DNA of 64,000 nt, from positions 868,001 through 932,000 of the forward strand of contig NC_006177.1 of assembly GCF_000009905.1 (NCBI RefSeq), written 5' to 3'. Below are positions 48,912 through 57,371 of the stretch, one piece after another. Each line of letters opens with the position of its first letter. Positions within the stretch are counted from its first letter, which is position 1. The notes under the pieces are model-generated. The model worked only from the letters and a program-made list of their open reading frames with translations. It was not told the DNA's origin and made no database searches. A program made the translations under genes and the position numbers. This DNA is from Symbiobacterium thermophilum IAM 14863. GTDB taxonomy: Bacteria > Bacillota > Sulfobacillia > Symbiobacteriales > Symbiobacteriaceae.

Positions 48912-49087
48912 GGCCTTTCCTCCCCTGGGTTCTGTCTCCTTCCCATCATGCCGCAGCGCTGGGCGCCGGTCCGGTCGATAAGTGTCACAAAACGGACATT
49001 GCCCCTCCACGGGCCCCCACCGCCGCCCCGGTCCCGTTACAGTAGAGGCAGCGTCCCCGACGACATTCGAGCGGAAGGAGCGGACAC

Positions 49088-50443
49088 ATGGGCGTGAGCA
49101 CCCTTCTGGAGCGGACCCTCGACGCCCGCCTGGCCCCCATCTACCGCAAGGTGGTGGCCGGTGAGCGGCTCTCCTTCGACGACGGCGTGACCCTGATGAC
49201 CCACCCGAACCTGTTTGCCGTCGGGCAGTTGGCCAACCTGGCCCGGCGGCTGCGGGTGGGCGACCAGGTCTACTTCAACAACAACGCCCACATCAACTAC
49301 TCCAACGTGTGTGCCATCCACTGCAAGTTCTGCGCCTTCGGCCAGAGCCGGCGCAGCCCCCGGGCGTTCACCCTGTCCATCGACGAGATCGTGGCCAAGG
49401 CCCGGGCGGCCGTGGCGCAAGGGGCGACGGAGCTGCACATGGTCGGCGGCCTGCACCCCGACCTCCCCTGGGAGTGGTACCCGGCGATGCTCCGGGCCGT
49501 GAAGGCGGCCTGCCCCGACGTGCACCTGAAGTGTTTCACGGCGATCGAACTGATCCACTTCACCCGCATCTCCGGCCTCTCGCTGGAGCAGGTGCTGCTG
49601 GAACTGAAGGAGGCGGGGCTGGGCTCCCTGCCCGGCGGCGGGGCGGAGATCTTCGCCCCCCGGGTGCGGGAGGCGATCTGCAAGCCGAAGGAGACGGCGG
49701 AGGAGTGGCTCCACGTCCACGACACCGCGCACCGGCTGGGGCTGAAGTCCAACGCCACCATGCTCTACGGAACCATCGAGACCCCCGAGGAGCGGGTGGA
49801 CCACCTGATCCGGCTGCGGGAGCAACAGGACAGGAGCGGCGGCTTCCAGGCGTTCATCCCGCTCCGGTTCCACCCGGAGAATACGGGGCTGGCGCACCTG
49901 CCGGGCCCCACGGGTTACGACGACCTGCGGGTGATCGCCGTCGGCCGGCTGATGCTGGACAACTTCCCCCACATCAAGAGCTACTGGATCGCCAGCTCCC
50001 CGGCGATCACCCAGGTGGCGCTCCACTTCGGCGCCAACGACATCGACGGCACCGTGCGGGAGGAGAAGATCTACCACATGGCCGGCGCCCGGACGGCCCA
50101 GTACACCGAGCTGCAGCAGCTGCTGCGGATGATCTGGGAGGCCGGCCGCATCCCCGCCGAACGGAACACCGTGTACGAGGTGATCCGCGCGTACCCGCCG
50201 GAGCCGGACCCCCAGTTGGTGGCCGACGGCGCGATCCACGGCTACACGGCCGAGAACGTGCACCTGTCCGCGGCGGAGCGGGCCATCGCCGAGGGGCGGT
50301 TCCATCCGGGCGGCCGCCGGGCGCGGCCCGTGCCGGTCCAGTTCCTGGAGGACCTGGAGCAGTGGGCCGGAGGCGAGGGGAACGGCGCGGCGGTGGACGG
50401 GAGCCGGCACGCCGGCGAGTGTGCCGCGGAAGGGAGGGTGTGA
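49088..50443 (+). CDS. mqnE: Aminodeoxyfutalosine synthase (radical SAM)
   Basis: 451 residues. The radical SAM cluster motif is CAIHCKFCAF (CxxxCxxC) at about residue 75, after VYFNNNAHINYSNV. MVGGLHPDLPWEWYPAMLRAVK and SNATMLYGTIETPEERVDHLI then FIPLRFHPENTGLAHLPGPTGYDDL are characteristic of MqnE. It joins the adenosyl radical to 3-(1-carboxyvinyloxy)benzoate, step two of the futalosine menaquinone pathway. The tail past residue 385 is variable. ATG 49088 follows GGAAGGAG. First gene of mqnECA. Confidence 0.95.
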   Translation: MGVSTLLERTLDARLAPIYRKVVAGERLSFDDGVTLMTHPNLFAVGQLANLARRLRVGDQVYFNNNAHINYSNVCAIHCKFCAFGQSRRSPRAFTLSIDEIVAKARAAVAQGATELHMVGGLHPDLPWEWYPAMLRAVKAACPDVHLKCFTAIELIHFTRISGLSLEQVLLELKEAGLGSLPGGGAEIFAPRVREAICKPKETAEEWLHVHDTAHRLGLKSNATMLYGTIETPEERVDHLIRLREQQDRSGGFQAFIPLRFHPENTGLAHLPGPTGYDDLRVIAVGRLMLDNFPHIKSYWIASSPAITQVALHFGANDIDGTVREEKIYHMAGARTAQYTELQQLLRMIWEAGRIPAERNTVYEVIRAYPPEPDPQLVADGAIHGYTAENVHLSAAERAIAEGRFHPGGRRARPVPVQFLEDLEQWAGGEGNGAAVDGSRHAGECAAEGRV

Positions 50444-50446
50444 GCG

Positions 50447-51682
50447 GTGAACCCTTTGGAGCACGTGAAGACGGTGGATCGGTGCGGCGCAGCGGAGCCG
50501 GTGAAGCCGGCGGACCGGGCGGAGCCGGAGGCGCAGCTGGAGCGGATCCACGAGGCGCTCCTGCGGCCGGAGCCCACCCCGGCGGTGGAGCGGATCCTGC
50601 ACAAGGCCCTGGACGGCCATCGGATCAGCTATGAGGAAGGCTGCGTGCTGATGCGGGAGGGCGACCTGGGTTCTCTGGGCCTGGTCGCCGGGGAGATCAC
50701 CCGCCGGTTTCATCCGGATAACATCGTGACCTTCGTCGTGGACCGGAACATCAACTACACCAGCGTCTGTGTCACGGACTGCAAGTTCTGCGCCTTCTAC
50801 CGGCACGAGAAGGATCCGGACGCCTGGGTGCTGAGCCACGAGGAGATCCTGCAGAAGGTGGGGGAACTGGCCGCGACCGGCGGCACCCAGGTGCTGATCC
50901 AGGGCGGCCACCACCCGAAGCTGCCGTTTGCGTACTACACGGAGATGTGCCGGCTGATCAAGCGGCACTATCCCCAGGTCGCGATTCACTCGTTCTCGGT
51001 TTCCGAAATCCGCCACTTCGCCCGGGCGTACAAGATGCCGGTGCGGGAGGTGATCGAGCGGCTGAAGGAGGCCGGGCTGGACTCGGTCCCGGGCGCGGGC
51101 GGCGAGGTGCTGGCCGACCGGCCCCGCCGCATCATCGCCCCCCTGAAGGACCCGGCCCGGGACTGGCTGGAGACCTACGAGCTCATCGCCGACTGCGGGC
51201 TGCGGGGCTCGTCCACCATGATGTTCGGCCACGTGGAGACGCTGGAGGAGCGGGTGGAGCACCTGCTTCGGCTCCGGGAGGTCCAGGACCGAACCGCCGA
51301 GAAGCACGGCGTGGGCGTCTTCTGGTCCTTCATCTGCTGGACTTTCCAGCCGGGCAACACCCCGCTGGTGGCGGAGGGGCTGCACAACGGCGTGGCCACC
51401 TCCAGCTACGAGTACCTGCGCACCCTGGCGGTGGCCCGGATCTTCCTGGACAACATCCCGAACATCCAGGCCTCGTGGGTGACCCAGGGGGTGCGCATCG
51501 GCCAGATCAGCCTGGACTGCGGCTGCAACGACTTCGGCGGGACGATGATGGAGGAGAACGTGGTGGCAGCCGCGGGCACCATCTACCACGCCACGCCGGC
51601 CGACGCCATCCGGCTCATCCGCGACGCCGGCAAGATTCCGGCCAGGCGCAACACGTTCTACGAGATCCTGGAGACGTACTAG
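50447..51682 (+). CDS. mqnC: Cyclic dehypoxanthinyl futalosine synthase (radical SAM)
   Basis: 411 residues. FVVDRNINYTSVCVTDCKFCAFYRHEKDPDAWVLSHEEIL contains the CxxxCxxC cluster site with the MqnC-type following residues. TQVLIQGGHHPKLPFAYYTEM, SVSEIRHFARAYKMPVREVIERLKEAGLDSVPGAGGEVL and SFICWTFQPGNTPL are hallmark blocks. It cyclises dehypoxanthine futalosine and releases 5'-deoxyadenosine. GTG 50447, 3 bp after mqnE. The first 50 residues are an unusual extension with charged repeats (AEPVKPADRAEPEAQ). Confidence 0.95.
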   Translation: MNPLEHVKTVDRCGAAEPVKPADRAEPEAQLERIHEALLRPEPTPAVERILHKALDGHRISYEEGCVLMREGDLGSLGLVAGEITRRFHPDNIVTFVVDRNINYTSVCVTDCKFCAFYRHEKDPDAWVLSHEEILQKVGELAATGGTQVLIQGGHHPKLPFAYYTEMCRLIKRHYPQVAIHSFSVSEIRHFARAYKMPVREVIERLKEAGLDSVPGAGGEVLADRPRRIIAPLKDPARDWLETYELIADCGLRGSSTMMFGHVETLEERVEHLLRLREVQDRTAEKHGVGVFWSFICWTFQPGNTPLVAEGLHNGVATSSYEYLRTLAVARIFLDNIPNIQASWVTQGVRIGQISLDCGCNDFGGTMMEENVVAAAGTIYHATPADAIRLIRDAGKIPARRNTFYEILETY

Positions 51683-51696
51683 GAGGTCGGAGCACG

Positions 51697-52611
51697 ATGG
51701 GTGACCAGCTGTTCGCGGCCGGGGACGCCGTGCCCGCGGGGCGGCTGCCGGGGCGGAAGGCCGCGACCGCCGCACCGGAGGCCCCCCCGATCCGGCTCGG
51801 CTACATCGACTACCTCAACTGCCTGCCGGTGTACTTCGGCATCGAGCAGGGGGCGGTGGAGCTGGACGTGACGGTGCAGAAGGGCCCGCCGTCCGCACTC
51901 AACCGGGCCTTCCGGGAGGGGCGGCTCGACGTCACGCCCGTCTCCAGCATCGAGTACGCCCGGCACGCCGCCGACTGCGTGATCATCCCCGGCCTCTCCA
52001 TCAGCGCCGACGGCCGCGTGGCGTCCATCCTACTGTTTCACCGTCGGCCCCTGGAGGAGCTGGACGGCCGACCCGTGGCCCTCACCGCCTCGTCAGCCAC
52101 CTCGGTGGTGCTGACCCGGATCATCCTGGAGCTGCGCTACGGGGTGCGGCCCGCATACCGGGTGGCGCCGCCGGACCTGGACGCGATGCTGGCGGAGCAC
52201 GACGCCGCCCTCCTGATCGGCGACGACGCCTTGCTGGCGGCGCAGGCGTACCCGGAGATCCCCCACGTCGATCTGGGGGCCGAATGGAAGGCCTTCACCG
52301 GCCACCCCATGGTGTACGCCCTCTGGGTCGCCCGCCGGGAGCTGGCGGAGGCCGACCCGGCCGCCCTCCGCCGGGTGGTGCGGGTGTTTCACGCCTCCCA
52401 GGAGTACGCCTGGGACCGCCGGCCGGAGATGGTCGCGGAGGCCGTGGCCCGGAGGGGGCTGCCGCCGGACGTGGTGGACGACTACTTCGACCTGATCCGG
52501 CACGAGTTCGGGCCCCGGTACCGCCGGGGGCTGGTGGCCTTCTACGAGTACGCCCGGCGGCTGGGCGAGCTGGACGCCGTGCCGCCCCTGCGGGTATGGG
52601 GCGAGGAGTGA
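51697..52611 (+). CDS. mqnA: Chorismate dehydratase
   Basis: 304 residues. After a 28-residue variable lead, IRLGYIDYLNCLPVYFGIEQGAVELDVTVQKGPPSALNRAFREGRLDVTPVSSIEYAR is the MqnA start; TASSATSVVLTRIILE, LLIGDDALLAAQAYPEIPHVDLGAEWKAFTGHPMVYALWVARRE follow. Periplasmic-binding-protein-like fold working in the cytoplasm; dehydrates chorismate to 3-(1-carboxyvinyloxy)benzoate, the first committed step. MqnB and MqnD are not in the window. ATG after GGAGG. Confidence 0.95.
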   Translation: MGDQLFAAGDAVPAGRLPGRKAATAAPEAPPIRLGYIDYLNCLPVYFGIEQGAVELDVTVQKGPPSALNRAFREGRLDVTPVSSIEYARHAADCVIIPGLSISADGRVASILLFHRRPLEELDGRPVALTASSATSVVLTRIILELRYGVRPAYRVAPPDLDAMLAEHDAALLIGDDALLAAQAYPEIPHVDLGAEWKAFTGHPMVYALWVARRELAEADPAALRRVVRVFHASQEYAWDRRPEMVAEAVARRGLPPDVVDDYFDLIRHEFGPRYRRGLVAFYEYARRLGELDAVPPLRVWGEE

Positions 52612-52654
52612 ACGGGCCTGCCTCCGGTGGAAAGGCAAGAGCGGAACAACGAGC

Positions 52655-52690
52655 AGATCCCCCTCCCGGCGAGGGGGATCTTCCTCTTTT
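52655..52690 (+). terminator. Rho-independent terminator of mqnECA
   Basis: AGATCCCCCTC (52655-52665) with GAGGGGGATCT (52671-52681), loop CCGGC, then TCCTCTTTTCTT: the clearest stem plus T-rich tail in the window. Confidence 0.9.
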
Positions 52691-52767
52691 CTTGCCGGCG
52701 CGCGGGGTGTAAACTGGTCGTGGAAATCGAATAAGTGAGAATTGCCTATACCAGAAAGGGACGGACC

Positions 52768-54897
52768 ATGCGCATTCAAGACCTCATCCTGGAGCGGCAG
52801 CGCAGCCTGTTCGTCGGCCGGGCGCGCGAGCTGCGGCTCCTGCAGGAACTGGTGACCTGTCCGGCGGATGACTGGCATCTCCTGCATATCCACGGCCCGG
52901 GCGGGATCGGCAAGAGCACCCTGCTGCGCCTGGCCGCAGAGCGGATCGGACCCGACCGGGCGATCCTGATCGACAGCAGCTGCGGCTTCGGCCGGCCGGA
53001 GGACGTGCTGGCGCGGATCGGACAGGAGCTGGCCGCCCGCGGGGCCATGGTCTCGGAGGCGGCCGATCGTTCCGCCGGATCGGTTGCCCGCGCGCTCAAC
53101 GCCCATGCGGCTCGGCAGGGCGGCATCCTCCTGGCCCTGGACGCCTTCGAGAAGTGGGCGTTGGTGGAGGAATGGCTGCGGGAGGAGTGGATCCCCGGGC
53201 TGGACCACCGGGTCCGGATCTGCACCGCCGGGCGGCATCGGCTGATCGGCCCCTGGCAGGCCGGCGGCTGGAACCTGCTGATCCGCTACCTGGAACTCCC
53301 GCCGCTCTCCCGGCAGGAGGTGGACGAGTACGGCCGGCGGCTCGGCCTCTCGGACGAGGGGGTCCTGGAGGATCTCCGGCGCATATCCGGGGGCCACCCA
53401 CTGGCACTCTCGCTGGCCGGCCCGCTGCTGGTTCGCCGCGGACGACTGGGCGCCGGCTGCGGCGAGGCCCGGGCCCTCATGCAGCAGCTGATGGAAGCGG
53501 TGCTGGCGGACGTCGCGGACCCGCTGCTGCACCGCTGCACGGAGGCCGCGGCGGTGCTTCTGCGCTTCGACCACGATCTCCTGGAGGCGACGTTGGGGGA
53601 GCCCGTCCCGACGGACCGGTTCCGGGCCCTGTGCAGTCTGCCCTTCGTCACCCGGTGCGGCGATTGCTGGATGCTGCACGATTCGGTGCGGCAGTGGGCC
53701 CGGGCGGACGTGCGGGCCCGCCGGCCGGAGGCCTACGCGCGATACCGGTCGCGGGCCGGGCAGGCCATCGACCGCCGGCTTGGGGCCGGACCGGCGGAGC
53801 AGTCGGAATGGCTTTTCGACCGGCTCTACCTCTCGGAAAGCGACTTCATGCACGGTCTTCTCTTCGGGCAGGAGGATGAGCTGGAGGTGCACGGCCTCTC
53901 CGCGTCGGACGCGGACGAGGTGGAGCGGATGTACCGGCGTCTCCTCAGGGCGACCCGGCGATCGCCGCGCGAGGAGAGGCTCCTGGCGCTGATCAGGCCC
54001 CTGCTCGCCGCGGCGCCCGAGGCCTTCGGCGCTTTGCGCCGGCAGGGCCGGCTGATGGCCTTCGGTTCGGTGTTCCCGCTCACGGGACGGACGGTTCCGA
54101 TCCTCGCCGCCCATCCGGTGACCGCCCCCGTGGCCCGCCGGTACGTGCCCGGGCAGTCCCGGTACTACCTGGGACTGGCGGGGCACGATCCACAGGGGGT
54201 GAGTGGGCTGGAGGCGCTGATGGCCCGCGATCTCCTGCGCCTGCTCCCCGACCAGGGGCTCGTGCTGGGCCAGCTGGAGGAGAACGGGTGGGACCGGTTC
54301 TTCCGGCTCATCGGGTTCGAACGGGCGCCATGGCTGGACGCCGCATCCCCGGGCGGGACGTCTTACCGGGGATACGTGCTGGACCTGCGCACCGAGCGGC
54401 TGCACGCGAAGGTCCTCCGCCGGCTGCGAGCCGAGGAGGGGGCCCCGGAAAGGGGGCCGGTGCGGACGGCGCCCAGACAGCCGCCGGCCAAGCCGGGACG
54501 GACCCCGGCGCAGCCGCCGGCGCGGCAGGCGAACCTGACGGCCGCCGCGCTGGCCCAGCGGCTCAGGAGGGCCCTGCGCCACTTCGACCGGCTGTACGCC
54601 CGGCCGGAGCTGGTGGAGCCGCTGCGCTTCCTGGCCACCTGCGCACCCGGCGAGGATGCGGCAGACCCGGCGCTGCAGGTGCAGGAACAGATCCGCCGCG
54701 CGATCCAGCGGCTGGAGGACGGAAACGAGGCGGAACGGTGGGACGGGCAGATCCTGCGGATGGCCTTCCTGGAGCGCCGGGGCAGCCACGAGCAGACGGC
54801 GGAGCGGCTGCATCTCTCCGTTCCGACCTACTACCGCCACCTGCGCCTGGCCGTGCACCGGCTGGCGCGGGAGCTCCTGCGGGCGGCGCCCGGCTGA
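52768..54897 (+). CDS. STAND-type ATPase with C-terminal HTH-like segment, putative regulator
   Basis: 709 residues from ATG 52768. FVGRARELRLLQELVTCPADDWHLLHIHGPGGIGKSTLLRLAAERIG is an AAA16/NB-ARC-like start with Walker A; GILLALDAFEKW is a Walker B-like strand; LLIRYLELPPLSRQEVDEYGRRLGL, SGGHPLALSLAGPLL (GLPL-like) and DCWMLHDSVRQWA complete the ATPase and winged-helix part. Residues 390-560 resemble an acetyltransferase-like middle (LLALIRPLLAAAPEAFGAL, YYLGLAGHDPQG, VLGQLEENGWDRFFRLIGFERAPW). A Pro/Ala-rich linker leads to a C-terminal AALAQRLRRALRHFDRLY...QTAERLHLSVPTYYRHLRLAVHRLARELL helix-turn-helix. Directly upstream of a Liv operon, which it may control. Confidence 0.72.
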   Translation: MRIQDLILERQRSLFVGRARELRLLQELVTCPADDWHLLHIHGPGGIGKSTLLRLAAERIGPDRAILIDSSCGFGRPEDVLARIGQELAARGAMVSEAADRSAGSVARALNAHAARQGGILLALDAFEKWALVEEWLREEWIPGLDHRVRICTAGRHRLIGPWQAGGWNLLIRYLELPPLSRQEVDEYGRRLGLSDEGVLEDLRRISGGHPLALSLAGPLLVRRGRLGAGCGEARALMQQLMEAVLADVADPLLHRCTEAAAVLLRFDHDLLEATLGEPVPTDRFRALCSLPFVTRCGDCWMLHDSVRQWARADVRARRPEAYARYRSRAGQAIDRRLGAGPAEQSEWLFDRLYLSESDFMHGLLFGQEDELEVHGLSASDADEVERMYRRLLRATRRSPREERLLALIRPLLAAAPEAFGALRRQGRLMAFGSVFPLTGRTVPILAAHPVTAPVARRYVPGQSRYYLGLAGHDPQGVSGLEALMARDLLRLLPDQGLVLGQLEENGWDRFFRLIGFERAPWLDAASPGGTSYRGYVLDLRTERLHAKVLRRLRAEEGAPERGPVRTAPRQPPAKPGRTPAQPPARQANLTAAALAQRLRRALRHFDRLYARPELVEPLRFLATCAPGEDAADPALQVQEQIRRAIQRLEDGNEAERWDGQILRMAFLERRGSHEQTAERLHLSVPTYYRHLRLAVHRLARELLRAAPG

Positions 54898-55155
54898 TGT
54901 TCGCCCCCCTTCGCACCCGCGTGCAGGTTCTGTAGGATCAGAATCGAGCGAAAATATCTTTCCGCCGATCCGCGGAATCCGCGCTGTTCTAGGGCTTTCG
55001 GGATTTTACCGCGACAGTTCGGTGATTCAACGAAATCTCCTGCCCGCGACCGAGAGGAGTTTTTGACCCACCAGAGAATATACACTAGCTAATATCCGGG
55101 GAATCCCGTGATAAGTAAGACAACGGAGAGGGGAAGTAGGATGAGGGGGGTCAGC
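54898..55155 (+). promoter_or_regulatory. Leader region of the second Liv operon
   Basis: 258 bp, AT-richer than its surroundings. TTGACC (55061-55066), 17-bp spacer, TAGCTA is a possible sigma-A promoter, with weak -10. GATCCGCGGAATCCGCG (54965 region) and GGGAATCCC near 55099 are short repeats that may be binding sites. No riboswitch fold recognised. Confidence 0.35.
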
Positions 55156-56385
55156 ATGAAGCGTCTACTCGTAGGACTGCTGGCGGTTTCCTTGCTGGTG
55201 CTCGCGGCCTGTGGGGGAAGCCAGTCGCAGGCCCCGGGCGGCAGCACCTCGCAGGGCGGTACCCCGCAGGGCGGCACCTCCGCCGGGAGCAGCTCGTCGG
55301 GGCCGTCCACCAGCGCCGGTGACAAGGTGATCAAGATCGGCCTGATCGCACCGCTCACCGGCAGCGTGAAGACCTTCGGCGAGTCCAGCCAGAAGGGCTT
55401 CCGGCTCGCCCTGGAGCAGGCCGGGTACAAGGCCGGCGACTTCACCATCGAGGTGGTGGAGGGCGACGACAAGGGCGACGCCACCGAGGGCCAGAACCTG
55501 GCCACCCGCTTCATCACCCGGGACGGCGTGAAGGCGATCGTGGGTTCCATCACCTCGGGCGTCACCATTCCGGTCAGCCGCATCGCCAACGAGAACAAGA
55601 TCCCGATGATCACGGGCACCGCCACCGCCGAGGGCGTCACGGTGGAGGAGGACGGCACCCGCAAGCCGTTCATCTTCCGGGCCTGCTTCATCGACCCGTT
55701 CCAGGGGCAGGTGGCCGCGCGCTTTGCGCTGCAGGAGCTGGGCGTGAAGACGGCGGCGGTCTTCTACGACCGGGGCAACCCCTACACAGTGGGCCTCGCG
55801 GAGTCCTTCCGGGCCGAGTTTGAGGCCGGCGGCGGCCAGATCGTCGCCTGGGAGGCCTATACCGAGGCCGACACCGACTTCTCCGCGGTGATGACCAACG
55901 TCGCGGCGCTGAAGCCGGAGCTGCTCTACCTCCCTGACTACTACAACAAGGTCTCGCTGCTGGCCAAGGCGGCCAGGGACAAGGGCCTGGGGGACGTCCC
56001 CATGCTGGGCGGCGACGGCTGGGACTCCGAGGATCTGGACTTCGAGGCGCTGGCGGGCAACTACTTCACCGCCCACTACTCCGCGGACGACCCGAGCCCC
56101 GCGGTGCAGAAGTTCGTCCAGGAGTTCGAGGCCAAGTACGGCCACAAGCCTGACTCCTTCGCCGCACTGACCTACGACGCCACCAACATCCTGCTGGAGG
56201 CCATCCGGGTCGCCAACACCGACGACACCGATGCCATCCGGCAGGCCATGCAGGATCTGAAGGGCTTCCAGGCGGTCGGCGGTTCGATCTCCTTCGACGA
56301 GAAGGGCAACCCCATCAAGGCCGCGACCATCCTCCGGGTCAACCCGGACAAGACCTACGAGTTCGTCACGACGGTGAATCCGTAA
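55156..56385 (+). CDS. livK: Liv-type ABC substrate-binding lipoprotein (second system)
   Basis: 409 residues from ATG 55156 (GAGGGGGG upstream); ATG 55141 would add five residues. Signal MKRLLVGLLAVSLLVLAAC with lipobox LAAC, then a Gly/Ser/Thr linker, then VIKIGLIAPLTGSVKTFGESSQKGFRLALEQAG, VKAIVGSITSGVTIPVSRIANENKIPMITGTATAEGVT, KTAAVFYDRGNPYTVGLAESF and a C-terminal FQAVGGSISFDEKGNPIKAATILRV. This end (G.i.FD..G.p.k...i.....g) is typical of true branched-chain amino acid binders, so this is the better candidate for amino acid uptake of the two Liv systems. Confidence 0.92.
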   Translation: MKRLLVGLLAVSLLVLAACGGSQSQAPGGSTSQGGTPQGGTSAGSSSSGPSTSAGDKVIKIGLIAPLTGSVKTFGESSQKGFRLALEQAGYKAGDFTIEVVEGDDKGDATEGQNLATRFITRDGVKAIVGSITSGVTIPVSRIANENKIPMITGTATAEGVTVEEDGTRKPFIFRACFIDPFQGQVAARFALQELGVKTAAVFYDRGNPYTVGLAESFRAEFEAGGGQIVAWEAYTEADTDFSAVMTNVAALKPELLYLPDYYNKVSLLAKAARDKGLGDVPMLGGDGWDSEDLDFEALAGNYFTAHYSADDPSPAVQKFVQEFEAKYGHKPDSFAALTYDATNILLEAIRVANTDDTDAIRQAMQDLKGFQAVGGSISFDEKGNPIKAATILRVNPDKTYEFVTTVNP

Positions 56386-56407
56386 CACAGACAGTTACCA
56401 GGGTCGT

Positions 56408-56441
56408 GCCAGGGCCCGGCCGAGCGCGGCCTGGCCCTGGC
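56408..56441 (+). terminator. Stem-loop between binding-protein and permease genes
   Basis: GCCAGGGCC (56408-56416) with GGCCCTGGC (56433-56441) around an inner CGGCC/GGCC. No T tract; probably an mRNA-stabilising or attenuating hairpin. Confidence 0.5.
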
Positions 56442-56470
56442 GGCCGTTTGGGTAAGGAGGAGGCGGGCCT

Positions 56471-57358
56471 ATGGGCCAGTTTGCAGAACAGGTGGTCAAT
56501 GGCCTCCAACTCGGATTCGTCTACGCCCTGATCGCGGTGGGTTATACCATGGTCTACGGCATCATCAAGCTGATCAACTTCGCCCACGGGGACGTCATCA
56601 TGGTGGGCGCCTTTGTCACCTTCTTCGGGCTGGTCCGGGGCATCCCCTGGCCCGCCGCCATCCTGACCGGCATGGCCACGTGCGCGCTGCTGGGCGTGGT
56701 GATCGAGCGGCTGGCCTACCGGCCTCTGCGGGTCAAGGGGGCGCCGCGCATCGCCGCCCTCATCACCGCGATCGGCGTGTCGCTCTTCCTCGAGAACTTC
56801 GCCAGCCTGCGCATTGCCTTCGGGCCGGACCACCGCCAGTTTCCGGCGATGGTCACCCGCCTGCAGTGGAACGTCTTCGGGGTGACCATCAGCAGCGTGC
56901 AGGTGCTGATCGCCGGGGTGACCATCGTCCTGGTGCTCATCCTGCAGCTGGTGGTCTACCGCACGAAGATCGGCAAGGCGATGCGGGCGGTGGCGCTGGA
57001 CTTGGACGCCGCCCGGCTGATGGGCATCAACGTCGACCGGGTGATCGCCTTCACCTTCGCCATCGGTTCGGCGCTGGCGGCAGCCGCCGGCGCCCTCTGG
57101 GCGGCGGCGTATCCGCAGATCTGGCCCTACATGGGCATCCCGCCCGGCCTGAAGGCCTTCACCGCCGCCGTGCTCGGGGGCATCGGGTCGATCCCCGGGG
57201 CGCTGCTGGGGGCGGTGCTGATGGGCCAGGCCGAGGTGCTGACCGCGGCCTACATCACCACCGACTTCCGGGACGCGGTGGCCTTTGCCCTGCTGATCCT
57301 GGTGCTGCTGGTCCGCCCGGCGGGCCTTCTGGGCAAGGCCGGGCCGGAGAAGGTGTAG
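56471..57358 (+). CDS. livH: Branched-chain amino acid ABC permease LivH (second system)
   Basis: 295 residues. VVNGLQLGFVYALIAVGYTMVYGIIKLINFAHGDVIMVGAF is the LivH signature; MRAVALDLDAARLMGINVDRVIAFTFAIGSALAAAAGALWA is the cytoplasmic coupling loop, and KAFTAAVLGGIGSIPGALLGAVLMGQAE the last part. Eight or so helices. ATG after GGAGGAGG; 13 bp before livM. Confidence 0.95.
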   Translation: MGQFAEQVVNGLQLGFVYALIAVGYTMVYGIIKLINFAHGDVIMVGAFVTFFGLVRGIPWPAAILTGMATCALLGVVIERLAYRPLRVKGAPRIAALITAIGVSLFLENFASLRIAFGPDHRQFPAMVTRLQWNVFGVTISSVQVLIAGVTIVLVLILQLVVYRTKIGKAMRAVALDLDAARLMGINVDRVIAFTFAIGSALAAAAGALWAAAYPQIWPYMGIPPGLKAFTAAVLGGIGSIPGALLGAVLMGQAEVLTAAYITTDFRDAVAFALLILVLLVRPAGLLGKAGPEKV

Positions 57359-57371
57359 GGGGGTGGCGACC

